Shown: positions 16,827 through 26,464 of the stretch, in pieces
Layout of the letters: every line of letters starts with the position of its first letter
Position numbering within the stretch: the first letter of the stretch is position 1
Assembly (NCBI GenBank): GCA_964371715.1
Contig: CAYJNO010000001.1
Span: forward strand, 1 to 64,000
Length of the DNA stretch: 64,000 nucleotides
Source of the DNA: CAYJNO01 sp964371715
GTDB taxonomy: Bacteria; Bacillota_I; Bacilli_A; Erysipelotrichales; Erysipelotrichaceae
Direction: 5' to 3'
Program-made: the position numbers and the translations under genes
Notes under the pieces: generated by a model
The model's database searches: none
Seen by the model: the letters and a program-made list of their open reading frames with translations, nothing else
Told to the model about the DNA's origin: nothing

Positions 16827-17875
16827 TACATTAATACCTCTCTTTTAATTACTTCGACATTTGGATGATGTATAACATTTACTTTTTTAGCATCACCACT
16901 AATACTAATCCATCCCAATCCAAAAATGGCAATGTCATATCCATCTTCAGTTTTAATTATTGTATTTTTATATTCTTCATATTTACTAATTGTTTTTGGA
17001 ATTAATAGTTTTCCATAATGATTTCTCCATAAATCATTAGCATTTTCCGCTTTACCACGATGTATCATTAAAGCATTTGAAATATAAAACACTACTGATG
17101 CATTTTTAACTTCTTCAATATCAATTCTTAATAATCCACCAATCGCAAATGATTGATTTTCATATATTTGATATACTTTAGGTTTAATTGGACTTATAGG
17201 GATTAAGTATTTTAAGTCCTCTTTTTTCAAATAGCTTAGTAAGCTATTTGTCTGGGCAAGACCTGGTGTATCAATAAATGTTTGATCATCACCTTTAATC
17301 TCATTAAACTCTAAAGTTGTATTAGGATACCTTGATACAGTTAGCTTATTATCTTCTATAAAGTTATTTAATAAAGTACTTTTACCTGCATTTGCCATAC
17401 CAATAACAATTAAATCTTGTTTATTACTTGCTTTTAATATATTTTGATAAAGCGTATGCATATCTTCTTTAAAACCACTAACTATAATATCACAAACTTT
17501 AATATCAAAATCTTTTAAACGATTTGAAATAAACTTAATTAGTTTTTCGTTTGTTAATGTTTTTGGTAATAAATCTTTTTTTGTTAATACTAGGATTACA
17601 TCTTTGTCAACAAAGTATTTATTAAAACCATTTATTAAACAAGATTCAAAGTCAAATAAATCAACAACCCATAATATTAAACCATTTATTTTACTAACAT
17701 TCTTTAAAATTGCTTCATTATCTAAAGATGGTTTAATAACTTGGTTAAATTCACCATAGTTTTGTAATCTAAAACATCTTTGACAATATATTGCATCTTT
17801 TTTAGGACTATATCCTTTTGCATTTTGATCTGTATACTGTAAAAACAGACCACAACCTCTACACTTATTACTCAT
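16826..17875 (-). CDS. yqeH: Circularly permuted ribosome-biogenesis GTPase YqeH
   Basis: Acts in 30S assembly. The zinc finger CRGCGLFLQYTD with later CQRC opens the protein. G motifs are permuted: G4 (LTKKDLLPK) comes before G1 (GMANAGKST) and G3 (DTPGLAQ). The C-terminal RNA-binding region follows. I chose ATG at 17875 (MSNKCRGCG); TTG and GTG codons 12 and 9 bases earlier are alternatives. The SD (GGTGAG) lies inside the yqeG end, only four bases from this ATG, so the exact start is less certain. Confidence 0.93.
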   Translation of the reverse strand: MSNKCRGCGLFLQYTDQNAKGYSPKKDAIYCQRCFRLQNYGEFNQVIKPSLDNEAILKNVSKINGLILWVVDLFDFESCLINGFNKYFVDKDVILVLTKKDLLPKTLTNEKLIKFISNRLKDFDIKVCDIIVSGFKEDMHTLYQNILKASNKQDLIVIGMANAGKSTLLNNFIEDNKLTVSRYPNTTLEFNEIKGDDQTFIDTPGLAQTNSLLSYLKKEDLKYLIPISPIKPKVYQIYENQSFAIGGLLRIDIEEVKNASVVFYISNALMIHRGKAENANDLWRNHYGKLLIPKTISKYEEYKNTIIKTEDGYDIAIFGLGWISISGDAKKVNVIHHPNVEVIKREVLM

Positions 17876-18386
17876 AATACTCACCAATATTTAAACGATT
17901 ATTTTTCTCTAAATTCTTTAAAATCTTTCTTTCAAATATACGATTTATTTTTGTAATACTAATATCTTTAGTAACTAAAGGTTTAGTATATATAGAAATA
18001 AATCCCATTCTATTTCCACCTAAAACATCTGTTAAAATTTGATCACCAACCACTGCGATTTTAGTTTGTGGATTTAAATCTTTTAAGATTTTTTTATATG
18101 TTCTTTTTAAAGGTTTTGTTGAAAATGAATAGAATGGCAATTCTAGTTTATCTGCAAATGTTTTAACACGCACCTTATTATTATTTGAAACAATAATCAT
18201 CTCAAGACCTGCATCATGAACTTTTTTTACAAATTCAAAGTTTTCCTTTGTCGGTAATGCAACATCATGAGCCACTAATGTATTATCAACATCTACTAAT
18301 AAAGTTTTAACACCTTTGCTAACTAAAAGCTCTATATTTATATCATTAAAAGAATTATATGTAATATTCGGCATAAATAATCTCAT
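17868..18386 (-). CDS. yqeG: HAD-superfamily phosphatase YqeG
   Basis: HAD motif I is VDVDNTLVAHD. Motif II is MIIVSNNN. The later lysine is in STKPLKRTYKK, and motif III reads VVGDQILTDVLGGNRMG. The 172-residue size and position ahead of yqeH match the Bacillus YqeG family of putative phosphatases with unknown substrate. GGAGAAAAAAC precedes the ATG. It is the first gene of the yqeG-yqeH-yhbY-yqeK-yqeM-mtnN-lipoprotein run. Confidence 0.93.
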   Translation of the reverse strand: MRLFMPNITYNSFNDINIELLVSKGVKTLLVDVDNTLVAHDVALPTKENFEFVKKVHDAGLEMIIVSNNNKVRVKTFADKLELPFYSFSTKPLKRTYKKILKDLNPQTKIAVVGDQILTDVLGGNRMGFISIYTKPLVTKDISITKINRIFERKILKNLEKNNRLNIGEYYE

Positions 18387-18430
18387 TGTTTTTTCTCCTA
18401 TAACGCAAACATTATACCATAAATAAACAA

Positions 18431-18460
18431 TTAATCCCCAACTTTATTAGTTGGGGTTAA
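18431..18460 (-). terminator. Terminator after parC
   Basis: TTAATCCCCAACT and AGTTGGGGTTAA form a GC-rich stem with a 5-base loop just beyond the parC stop. The T tract on the minus strand is short and interrupted. Confidence 0.7.
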
Positions 18461-18468
18461 TATTAAAT

Positions 18469-20973
18469 TTAGAATAATGATTCTTGTACTTCTTCTTCTA
18501 CCACTTCTTCAATAATTTCATCTCTTTGATAATCTTCTGGACAATCTACAATTAATGCTTCTTCAATTCCTTTGATTAAGTAAAAATTAGGACTTACATT
18601 AATAATTGATGAGCTTCCTGCATCTTTTGCCATTAATGGCACATCTTTTATAGTAACAAGATTTTTTTCTCCATCCATAATTATTAATTCATCATATAAT
18701 GACCCTGTAATACCAGTTTTTACATATAAAGGATTAGTTTTGAATTTCTTAGTAATTCTTTCGCCTTTAACCGCTCTATTTGTGCTTGTTAAGTCATCAT
18801 TTTTAAGGCGTTTCATTTTACCATTTTCAAATATTAATAGATATGATTCATTTTCTTTAATTACTGAAACATTTGCTAATTCATCATCTTTAGCCAGTTT
18901 TATAGCTTTAACCCCTTGTGATTTATTACCAATAGGTGCAATTAACTTTTCATTAAATCGAACATTAAAGCCATCTTTAGAAGTAAATATTAAGTCTTGA
19001 TTTGGATATACTACAATATTTTTTATTACCTCATCCTCTTTTTTAACTTTCATACTTACACTTAATTTGGAATTTCTTTGTAGGATATAATCTTTAATTT
19101 GTGTCTTTTTAACATTACCATTTTTAGAAATACTTACAATAAAGGCATATGTTTCAAAGTTTCTAATTGTAATTGCATTGATAATATATTCATTATCATC
19201 AAGCTTCATATAAGTATTTAAATGGTCTCCAACATCTTTCCATTTATATTCTTTTAATTGATATAGCGGTAAGTAACCATAGTTTCCTTTATTAGTAAAT
19301 AATAATAAAGTATCAAGTAGTTCAACTTGTTTAAAGCCAATTAATTCATCAGCTTCTTTTAAACCGGTAATTTGATTATCACTTGCTCCATATGAACGTA
19401 GTGATACTCTTTTTAAATAACCATCTTTTGAAACTGTTAACATAATATTATCATTTTGTATCATCTTAACTTTATCTATAACAATTTCTGATATTTTTTC
19501 TTCAATTGTTGTTAAGCGATCTTTACCAAAATCATTTTTTATTTCTTTCAATTCTTTTCTTATTACACTATTTAAAACAACTTCATTATTAATGATTGAT
19601 TTTAATTCTTCTACTTCATTAATTAATTTTGCATATTCTTCTTTAAGTTGTTTTATATCTGTATTTGTTAAACGATAAAGTCTTAATGTAACAATTGCTT
19701 CTGCTTGTAAATCATTGAATAAAAAAGCATCCATAATTCTTTTTTTCGCATCAGCTTTATCTTTTGATGATCTAATTAATTCAATAATTTCATCCATAAT
19801 TGATACAGCTTTAATTAAACCATTTAATATATTTAAACGATCTTCAATTTGATTTTTTAAATAATTAGAACGATTTAACACAACTTCTTTACGATAATTA
19901 ATAAAGGCTTTTAATAATTGAATAATTGAACATTGCATTGGTCTTTTATCAATAATTGCTACCATATTATAATTATAATAAACTTGTAAATTTGTATTTT
20001 TATATAAATAATTTAGTACTAATTCATGATCTGTGTCTTTCTTTAAATCAATAACAATTTTTAATCCATTTCGGTCAGATTCATCTCTAACATCCATAAT
20101 ATTTTCAATATCTTTATTAATTTTAATCTCATCTATTTGTTTTACAAGATCAGCCTTAATTACTTCATAAGGTATTTCTAAAATGTGAATTTGTTTTAAT
20201 GTTTTTGTTTCAATAATTTCAGTCTTAGCACGTACAACAACACGCCCCTTACCTGTTTTAAAGATATCTTTAATATTATTTGTACCTTGTACAATTCCTC
20301 CAGTTGGAAAATCTGGACCTTTTACAATTTCACAAATTTCGTCAACTGATATATCAGGATTATCTATTATTTGTATTGTAGCATCTACTATTTCATTCAA
20401 ATTATGAGGTGGAATATTTGTTGCATAACCAGAAGCTATACCTGTTGCTCCATTTGTTAATAGTAGTGGAAATCTTGATGGTAATACTGTTGGTTCTTCT
20501 TCTGTATCATCAAAATTTAAAGCCATTAATACCGTTTTATAATCGATATCTTTCACCATTGACATTGATATTGAATGTAAACGTGCTTCTGTGTAACGCA
20601 TTGCGGCTGCAGGGTCATCATCGATTGATCCATTATTACCATGCATATCAATTAATGGATGATTCATTTTCCATGATTGAGATAATCTTACCATTGCTTC
20701 ATACACTGATAAATCACCATGTGGATGATAATTACCAATTACAATACCAACAGTTTTAGCAGACTTACGATAAGGTTTACTATCAACATTACCTTCTTTA
20801 TACATTGCATAAAGTATTCTTCTTTGTACTGGTTTTAATCCATCACGTGCATCTGGTAGTGCTCTTTCTTGAATAATGTATTTTGAGTAACGACCAAAAC
20901 GATCAGCCATTACATCTTCAAATGACATTAAACTACTTTCTTCTATATTTATAATTTCTTGTTTTTTTGCCAT
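18469..20973 (-). CDS. parC: DNA topoisomerase IV subunit A
   Basis: The cutting and rejoining subunit of the decatenase. ParC-specific wording is seen: EDVMADRFGRYSKYIIQERA, LPDARDGLKPVQRRILYAM, IGNYHPHGD, and GNNGSIDDDPAAAMRYTEARL with the active-site Tyr. The long coiled coil and a beta-pinwheel C-terminal domain follow. I see no GyrA box (QRRGGKG). The 834 residues are normal. It starts next to the parE stop, giving the standard parE-parC pair. Confidence 0.95.
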   Translation of the reverse strand: MAKKQEIINIEESSLMSFEDVMADRFGRYSKYIIQERALPDARDGLKPVQRRILYAMYKEGNVDSKPYRKSAKTVGIVIGNYHPHGDLSVYEAMVRLSQSWKMNHPLIDMHGNNGSIDDDPAAAMRYTEARLHSISMSMVKDIDYKTVLMALNFDDTEEEPTVLPSRFPLLLTNGATGIASGYATNIPPHNLNEIVDATIQIIDNPDISVDEICEIVKGPDFPTGGIVQGTNNIKDIFKTGKGRVVVRAKTEIIETKTLKQIHILEIPYEVIKADLVKQIDEIKINKDIENIMDVRDESDRNGLKIVIDLKKDTDHELVLNYLYKNTNLQVYYNYNMVAIIDKRPMQCSIIQLLKAFINYRKEVVLNRSNYLKNQIEDRLNILNGLIKAVSIMDEIIELIRSSKDKADAKKRIMDAFLFNDLQAEAIVTLRLYRLTNTDIKQLKEEYAKLINEVEELKSIINNEVVLNSVIRKELKEIKNDFGKDRLTTIEEKISEIVIDKVKMIQNDNIMLTVSKDGYLKRVSLRSYGASDNQITGLKEADELIGFKQVELLDTLLLFTNKGNYGYLPLYQLKEYKWKDVGDHLNTYMKLDDNEYIINAITIRNFETYAFIVSISKNGNVKKTQIKDYILQRNSKLSVSMKVKKEDEVIKNIVVYPNQDLIFTSKDGFNVRFNEKLIAPIGNKSQGVKAIKLAKDDELANVSVIKENESYLLIFENGKMKRLKNDDLTSTNRAVKGERITKKFKTNPLYVKTGITGSLYDELIIMDGEKNLVTIKDVPLMAKDAGSSSIINVSPNFYLIKGIEEALIVDCPEDYQRDEIIEEVVEEEVQESLF

Positions 20974-22889
20974 TAATTATTAACCTCAAAGTTATCCTCT
21001 AATGTAAATGCCACATTAGATTCAATCCATTTTCTTCTAAGCTCAGGTTTATCACCCATAAATGTATGTACATCAATATTTGAAGTATAAAAATCTTCAA
21101 TATTTATTTTAACAAGTGTTCTTGTTTGTGGATCCATTGTTGTTTCCCATAATTGAGAAGCATTCATTTCTCCAAGACCTTTATAACGTTGTAATTCAAC
21201 TCTACCAAGTTCTTTACGATATTTTGCTAATTCATCTTCAGTATAAGCATAATATACTTCTTTACCTTTAGTAATCTTAAATAAAGGTGGATTAGCTAAA
21301 TAAACCATTCCATTTTCAATTAATGGTCTCATATAACGGTAAAAGAATGTTAGTAATAATATTTGGATATGTGCACCATCAGTATCAGCATCGGTCATGA
21401 TAATTATTTTATTATAGTTGCTATCTGTATGATCAAAGTTTGCGCCAACACCTGCTCCAATTGCATGAATAATTGTATTTAATTCTTCATTTTTCTCAAT
21501 TGCTTGCATATTTGATTTTTCCGTATTTAATACTTTACCTCTTAATGGTAATATTGCTTGGAATTTTGAATCTCTACCTTGTTTTGCACTACCACCAGCT
21601 GAGTCTCCTTCGACTAAGAATATTTCGTTGCGTAAAGCATTTTTTGATTGTGCAGGTGATAATTTACCACTTAATACTTTTTCACTCTTATTACTCTTTT
21701 TTCCTGCTCTTGCTTCTTCACGAGCTTTTCTTGCAGCTTCACGAGCTTGTTTTGCTCTTTGCATTTTTTTAACTAAATTATTAGCTAAATCAGCATTTTC
21801 TTGTAAATAATAGAATAACTTATCACTTATGACATTATCAACTGCTGTTTTTGCTGATTGTGTACCTAACTTTGATTTTGTTTGTCCTTCAAACTGTAAT
21901 AAAGATTCTGGTACTGATACTGAAATTATTGAAGTTAATCCTTCTCTGACATCACTTCCCTCAAAATTCTTTTCCTTTTCCTTTAATAACCCTGCTTTTT
22001 TTGCATAATCATTTATTACTTTAGTAAATGCTGTTTTATATCCTTGTTCATGAGTACCACCATCTTTAGTTTTAACTAAATTTACAAAAGACAAAGTATC
22101 TTCTTGATAATCATCTGTGTACTGGAATGCTACCTCTACTTTAATATCATTATATTCACCACTAAAAGCTACAGGTTTATGTAAAGTTGTTCGATCTTCA
22201 TGTAAAAAATCAACAAAAGCTATTAATCCATCTTTGTAGTTAAATACTTCAGTATTATTTTTTTCTTCATCATTAACTTCCATTGTAATATTATTTAATA
22301 GGAAAGCTTGTTCACGAGCACGATCACTAACTTGTGTAAAGCTAAATTTTGTTGTTGAAAATAATGTTTTATCAGGCATAAATGTAACTGTACTACCATT
22401 TTTAGATGATTTACCAATTTCTCTTAAAGGTATAGTTACTTCTCCACCATTTTCAAAGCGCATTTCATATTGTTTTCCATCTTTATTTACTTTTACATGC
22501 AACCATTCACTCATGGCATTTACAACACTTGCACCTACACCATGTAATCCACCAGATGTTTTATAGCCACCCTCTTGGCTAAATTTACCACCCGCATGTA
22601 ATACAGTAAAAATAACTTCTAATGCTGATTTTCCAGATGCATGCATTCCAACAGGCATACCACGTCCAAAGTCTTCTACAGTAACTGAACCATCTTTATT
22701 TAAAGTTATTCTAATTTTATTTCCGTATCCATTTAAAGCTTCATCGATTGCATTATCTACAATTTCCCAAATTAAATGATGTAATCCTCTTGAGTCAGTA
22801 GAACCGATATACATCCCAGGTCTTTTACGAACTGCTTCTAATCCTTCTAATATCTGAATACTATTTTCATTGTAATTTTGTGTACTCAT
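20973..22889 (-). CDS. parE: DNA topoisomerase IV subunit B
   Basis: The ATPase subunit. GHKL motifs: EIVDNAIDEALNGYG, VEDFGRGMPVG, GLHGVGASVVNAMS. The TOPRIM domain has EIFLVEGDSAGGSAKQGRD, LRGKVLN and MTDADTDGAHI. The C-terminus has QRYKGLGEMNASQLWETTMDP. I chose ATG at 22889 (MSTQNYNENSIQILEGLEAV), matching ParE starts, with GAGG 11 bases upstream. A nine-codon in-frame extension is possible. It is divergent from plsY as in Bacillus, which favours ParE over GyrB. Confidence 0.95.
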   Translation of the reverse strand: MSTQNYNENSIQILEGLEAVRKRPGMYIGSTDSRGLHHLIWEIVDNAIDEALNGYGNKIRITLNKDGSVTVEDFGRGMPVGMHASGKSALEVIFTVLHAGGKFSQEGGYKTSGGLHGVGASVVNAMSEWLHVKVNKDGKQYEMRFENGGEVTIPLREIGKSSKNGSTVTFMPDKTLFSTTKFSFTQVSDRAREQAFLLNNITMEVNDEEKNNTEVFNYKDGLIAFVDFLHEDRTTLHKPVAFSGEYNDIKVEVAFQYTDDYQEDTLSFVNLVKTKDGGTHEQGYKTAFTKVINDYAKKAGLLKEKEKNFEGSDVREGLTSIISVSVPESLLQFEGQTKSKLGTQSAKTAVDNVISDKLFYYLQENADLANNLVKKMQRAKQAREAARKAREEARAGKKSNKSEKVLSGKLSPAQSKNALRNEIFLVEGDSAGGSAKQGRDSKFQAILPLRGKVLNTEKSNMQAIEKNEELNTIIHAIGAGVGANFDHTDSNYNKIIIMTDADTDGAHIQILLLTFFYRYMRPLIENGMVYLANPPLFKITKGKEVYYAYTEDELAKYRKELGRVELQRYKGLGEMNASQLWETTMDPQTRTLVKINIEDFYTSNIDVHTFMGDKPELRRKWIESNVAFTLEDNFEVNN

Positions 22890-23012
22890 TAAAACATTTA
22901 CCTCATTTCCATACAATTATACTTTAAAACATCATCTTTTTAAATAGTTGATTCTAAATTAATTTTCGCAATTTTATTTAATTATGCTAAAATAAAATAG
23001 TGAGGTAAAAAT

Positions 23013-23633
23013 ATGTCAATTTTAAATTTTATAATCGCAAGTGTAATTGGTTACTTTTTAGGATCAATCCCTTGGGCATTAGTTATCGGTAAAGTATTCT
23101 TTAATAAAGATATTAGAGAACATGGTTCAGGTAATCTTGGCGGCTCAAATGCAGGACGTGTTTTAGGAAAAAAAGTAGGACTAACTGTAATTATTTTAGA
23201 TGCACTTAAATCATTTGTTATTGTTTTAATTGCTGCTGTATTTTTAAAAGATAACATTGCTGCAATGGGTGCAGGTGTCTTTGCTTGTATTGGACATTGT
23301 TTCCCAATCTTTGCTAAATTTAAGGGTGGTAAAGGTGTTGCAACAATATTAGGCTATCAATTAGCTATGGTTTTATTTGTTTCTGGACACTTCTTATTAT
23401 TATTTGTTGCTCCAGCATTAATATTCTTAACTGTTTTAGCTATAACTAAATGGGTTTCTTTATCAAGTATGTTATGGTTACTATCAATTGTAATTTTAAA
23501 TTATATCGTTTTTGGACTTGAGACTATTACTATAGTTTACATTATTTTATGGATATTTGTTGTTTATCGACATAAAGCAAATATTAGCAGAATCATTAAA
23601 AACGAAGAGAAAAAAATAACTTGGATTAAATAA
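23013..23633 (+). CDS. plsY: Acyl-phosphate:glycerol-3-phosphate acyltransferase PlsY
   Basis: Makes lysophosphatidic acid from acyl-phosphate and glycerol-3-phosphate in the membrane. The protein is polytopic, with motif 1 GSIPWALVIGK, motif 2 HGSGNLGGSNAGRVLG and motif 3 FKGGKGVAT. The 206-residue length is normal. A likely promoter (TTCGCA, 17 bases, TAAAAT with preceding TG, 22965-22993) lies just upstream. Divergence from parE is conserved in Bacilli. Confidence 0.95.
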   Translation: MSILNFIIASVIGYFLGSIPWALVIGKVFFNKDIREHGSGNLGGSNAGRVLGKKVGLTVIILDALKSFVIVLIAAVFLKDNIAAMGAGVFACIGHCFPIFAKFKGGKGVATILGYQLAMVLFVSGHFLLLFVAPALIFLTVLAITKWVSLSSMLWLLSIVILNYIVFGLETITIVYIILWIFVVYRHKANISRIIKNEEKKITWIK

Positions 23634-23637
23634 TCTA

Positions 23638-23671
23638 AATGCAGACACTAAATTGATGTTTGCATTTTTTT
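23638..23671 (+). terminator. Terminator of plsY
   Basis: AATGCAGACA pairs with TGTTTGCATT (one G-T) and is followed by seven T. Confidence 0.8.
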
Positions 23672-23676
23672 ATCTA

Positions 23677-23708
23677 AAAAGGCATAGAAATCAATTTTCT
23701 ATGCCTTT
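23677..23708. terminator. Terminator downstream of the HAD gene
   Basis: An inverted repeat around GGCATAGAAA / TTTCTATGCC with flanking A and T runs lies just beyond the minus-strand HAD stop. It can also act on the plus strand. Confidence 0.7.
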
Positions 23709-23712
23709 AATA

Positions 23713-24528
23713 TTATTGTAAATTATTTTTGAATTTTATAATTAATTCTTCATCACTAAATATATTATTTTTAATATTATCTAATTCAGAATATAAATTA
23801 ATCCAAGAATTATTTTCATCATTAACTAAAATGGGATAAAAATAAATACCATTAGCTTTTGCTGCATCAAGATCTCCTGGTGCATCACCAACCATAATCA
23901 TTTTATTTAAATCATAGCCTTTAGCCACAAGTTCTTTAATACATGCTTTTTTAGTACCATCTTCTTGTGTTAATACTAAATCAACATGTTCTAGAAGACT
24001 ATTTGCTTCCCACTCTTCATCAACCGCTTTACGATTTGCAGAAGAAACAATTACTATGTCCATAAATTCTTTTGCTTTAATAAGCGTTTGTAAAACATTA
24101 GGATATGCTTTTTTCTCATCTTCAGTTAAATTATTTACTGCTTCATTAACTTTATTAGACCAACTTAAAGCTTGTTTTAAACCAACACTATCATTTACTT
24201 CTATTTCTTTAATTAATGATTTATTACTTAATTCATTAGTTGTATTTACCCAATTTAAAAAATCACTTAACCCTTCAATTTTAGTATGTTTTTTATTTAT
24301 TTCCTCTAGAATTAAAGCTAAACCTTTAAAGCGGTTAATACCTCTAGTCATTGAATATAAATTAATTACATCCCATCTTTTTAGGATTTCTTCTGCATTT
24401 TCATTTAAATTATATTCATCAATGATACATGGACCAAAACATTTTACATGCTTAATTGTCATTGCATCAATTGCGCATCCATCAGAATCAATACATATTA
24501 AATAATCTTTGTTTTTTTTAAAGTTCAT
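23713..24528 (-). CDS. HAD-superfamily hydrolase
   Basis: HAD motif I is ICIDSDGCAID, motif II is VIVSSANRKA, and motif III is MIMVGDAPGDLDAAKANG. A helical cap of about 130 residues sits between motifs I and II, as in C1-cap phosphatases. The substrate is unknown. ATG at 24528 overlaps the GH3 stop as TAATG, so the two are probably co-translated. An in-frame TTG at 24546 is less likely. Pairing with a glycosidase suggests a sugar phosphate substrate, which is inference. Confidence 0.8.
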   Translation of the reverse strand: MNFKKNKDYLICIDSDGCAIDAMTIKHVKCFGPCIIDEYNLNENAEEILKRWDVINLYSMTRGINRFKGLALILEEINKKHTKIEGLSDFLNWVNTTNELSNKSLIKEIEVNDSVGLKQALSWSNKVNEAVNNLTEDEKKAYPNVLQTLIKAKEFMDIVIVSSANRKAVDEEWEANSLLEHVDLVLTQEDGTKKACIKELVAKGYDLNKMIMVGDAPGDLDAAKANGIYFYPILVNDENNSWINLYSELDNIKNNIFSDEELIIKFKNNLQ

Positions 24529-26342
24529 TAAATTCTTGTTCCCCAAATATCACCAAATGCATTAACTGGATCTACACCTTTAAATTCTGATTTACCTGTT
24601 AATTTATCTGCTAAAGCTTCTAATGTATCCATTTTCCCATCATAACAATTAATATATGTTTTTGTAAATGGTGCATCAGACAATAAGAATGGATGTCCTA
24701 CAGAGGCAACAACTACTGGCAATTCATGTACATACCAAGGAATTTCTCCGCCTCCTTTACCCATTCCCCAAGACACACGTTCAACTACAGCACCATAGCT
24801 TTTTACTTGTCCTAATGTAAGGATTAAATCTTGTTTTGATACAAAATCATCAACTCTTGATTTTGCTGCAAAGTATAAATTCATATTTTTACCTAAAACT
24901 TGTTTTACAAGATCTGGGTTATTTGTGCGCTTAGCTTCATATTGAGCTTCTTGTACTTCTGCAAGTATTTTTGCAATTGGTTCTTCAAATACTGTAACTT
25001 CAAATCCTCTTGCTTCTAATACTGCTTTTAAATCATTTTCTACTGGACGACCTTTTTTCATTAAAGCAAACATCCCTGAGTTTCCTGCACCACGAACTGG
25101 TACAATCATAATACGCTTGAATTTTTCAGGAGTTATTGGAAAAATATCTTCTTTTGATTTAACAAGAGTTACAGCTTCATCAGCAATTTTTTTAGCGAAT
25201 GCTTTATGTTCTGCACATCCAACAATATCACTTACTTTTTCAACTGCTGGTACAATTTCAGTTTTTGCTTTCTTATTTAATCCCATAGATGCTTTTAAAG
25301 CTAAAATTCTTTCTAAAGCTTCTTGTAAGCGTTCTGGAGTAATAATTCCAGATTTTACACCTTCTAACATATAACCGAAATCTTCTTCCATATCATTAAA
25401 GAACAAAAACATGTCACAACCTGCAGCAATTGCATGAGGTAATACTTCACTTCTTTTCATCATACATGTTAAGCCAATCATATGAGATGCATCAGTAACA
25501 ACCATACCATTGAACCCAAGTTTTTCTCTTAATAAACCTTGTAATAAAGGTTTAGATAGTGTAGCTGGCATCATTTCTTCTTCAGTAATTTCAGGACTAA
25601 TTTCTTTTTCCCATGATGGCAACATAATATGTCCAGCCATAATTGCTGGTAATCCAGCATCAATTAAGCTCTTGTATACTTTACCAAATGTATTCATCCA
25701 TTGTTCAGTTCCATACGTATTAATACTTGGAGCTAAATGTTGGTCTCTTTCATCAAGTCCATCACCTGGAAAGTGTTTTGCAGCACATGCAAATCCATCA
25801 TTTGTCATTGCACCTTTCATATATTGAACACTCATATTAGCAACAACATCAGCATCATTAGAGAAACAACGGTTTGAAATAATAGGATTTCTCCAGTTTA
25901 AGTTAATATCACAAATTGGAGCAAAACTCATATTACATCCAATAGCGTGTGCTTCTTTATTAGCCATACGCCCAAATTCAAATGCGTTTTCAATTTTATT
26001 TGTTGCCCCAATTTTTACATGATCTCCAAGCATTGTTCCATCACTACATGCTCCATCTCCACCCGATTCTGTATTACATGCAATTAATAAAGGTACTTTG
26101 GAATTTTCTTGTAAAATTTTATTTTGTTGATGAACTTCTAAAGCGTTACCACCTTGATATCTAGCACCACCAATATGATATTTACTTACAATTCCTTTTA
26201 AATAATTTTCATCTTTCGTCATTCCTAAATTAAAAAATAATTGTCCTACTTTTTCTTCAATTGACATTGAGTCAATAGTATCTTTTACCCATTTAATATC
26301 TTCATCAGATAGGTTAAATGGAGCTGCTTTAAAATTTACCAT
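24528..26342 (-). CDS. GH3-family beta-N-acetylglucosaminidase-like enzyme, cytoplasmic
   Basis: The N-terminal GH3 barrel contains AAKHFPGDGLDERDQHLA; its Asp/His pair is the acid/base loop typical of NagZ. GMVVTDASHMIG carries the nucleophile Asp. A second alpha/beta domain (from about residue 385) follows, giving 604 residues. No signal peptide is present, unlike the secreted two-domain Bacillus enzyme, so it should act on imported muropeptide or chitin-type sugars. GH3 N-acetylglucosamine phosphorylases share the Asp/His loop and are the main alternative. AAAGGAG lies upstream and there is a clear promoter. Confidence 0.85.
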   Translation of the reverse strand: MVNFKAAPFNLSDEDIKWVKDTIDSMSIEEKVGQLFFNLGMTKDENYLKGIVSKYHIGGARYQGGNALEVHQQNKILQENSKVPLLIACNTESGGDGACSDGTMLGDHVKIGATNKIENAFEFGRMANKEAHAIGCNMSFAPICDINLNWRNPIISNRCFSNDADVVANMSVQYMKGAMTNDGFACAAKHFPGDGLDERDQHLAPSINTYGTEQWMNTFGKVYKSLIDAGLPAIMAGHIMLPSWEKEISPEITEEEMMPATLSKPLLQGLLREKLGFNGMVVTDASHMIGLTCMMKRSEVLPHAIAAGCDMFLFFNDMEEDFGYMLEGVKSGIITPERLQEALERILALKASMGLNKKAKTEIVPAVEKVSDIVGCAEHKAFAKKIADEAVTLVKSKEDIFPITPEKFKRIMIVPVRGAGNSGMFALMKKGRPVENDLKAVLEARGFEVTVFEEPIAKILAEVQEAQYEAKRTNNPDLVKQVLGKNMNLYFAAKSRVDDFVSKQDLILTLGQVKSYGAVVERVSWGMGKGGGEIPWYVHELPVVVASVGHPFLLSDAPFTKTYINCYDGKMDTLEALADKLTGKSEFKGVDPVNAFGDIWGTRI

Positions 26343-26370
26343 TTTAAATCTCCTTTTCTTGTATACATAT

Positions 26371-26399
26371 ATTATAAATCAACAAATTTTATTATTCAA
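26371..26399 (-). promoter_or_regulatory. Promoter of the GH3-HAD operon
   Basis: On the minus strand TTGAAT and TATAAT are exactly 17 bases apart, about 30 bases before the GH3 start. Confidence 0.75.
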
Positions 26400-26464
26400 T
26401 TAAATAGTATAAAGGATTCTTGATTTTATATATGTTATAATATATCTATTAAAAAGGAGCTTTT

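Noticed and set aside
18469..22889. GyrA/GyrB instead of ParC/ParE
   Set aside because: The EDVMADRFGRYSKYI and GNNGSIDDD motifs are ParC-type, no GyrA box is seen, and plsY is the expected neighbour of parE-parC.
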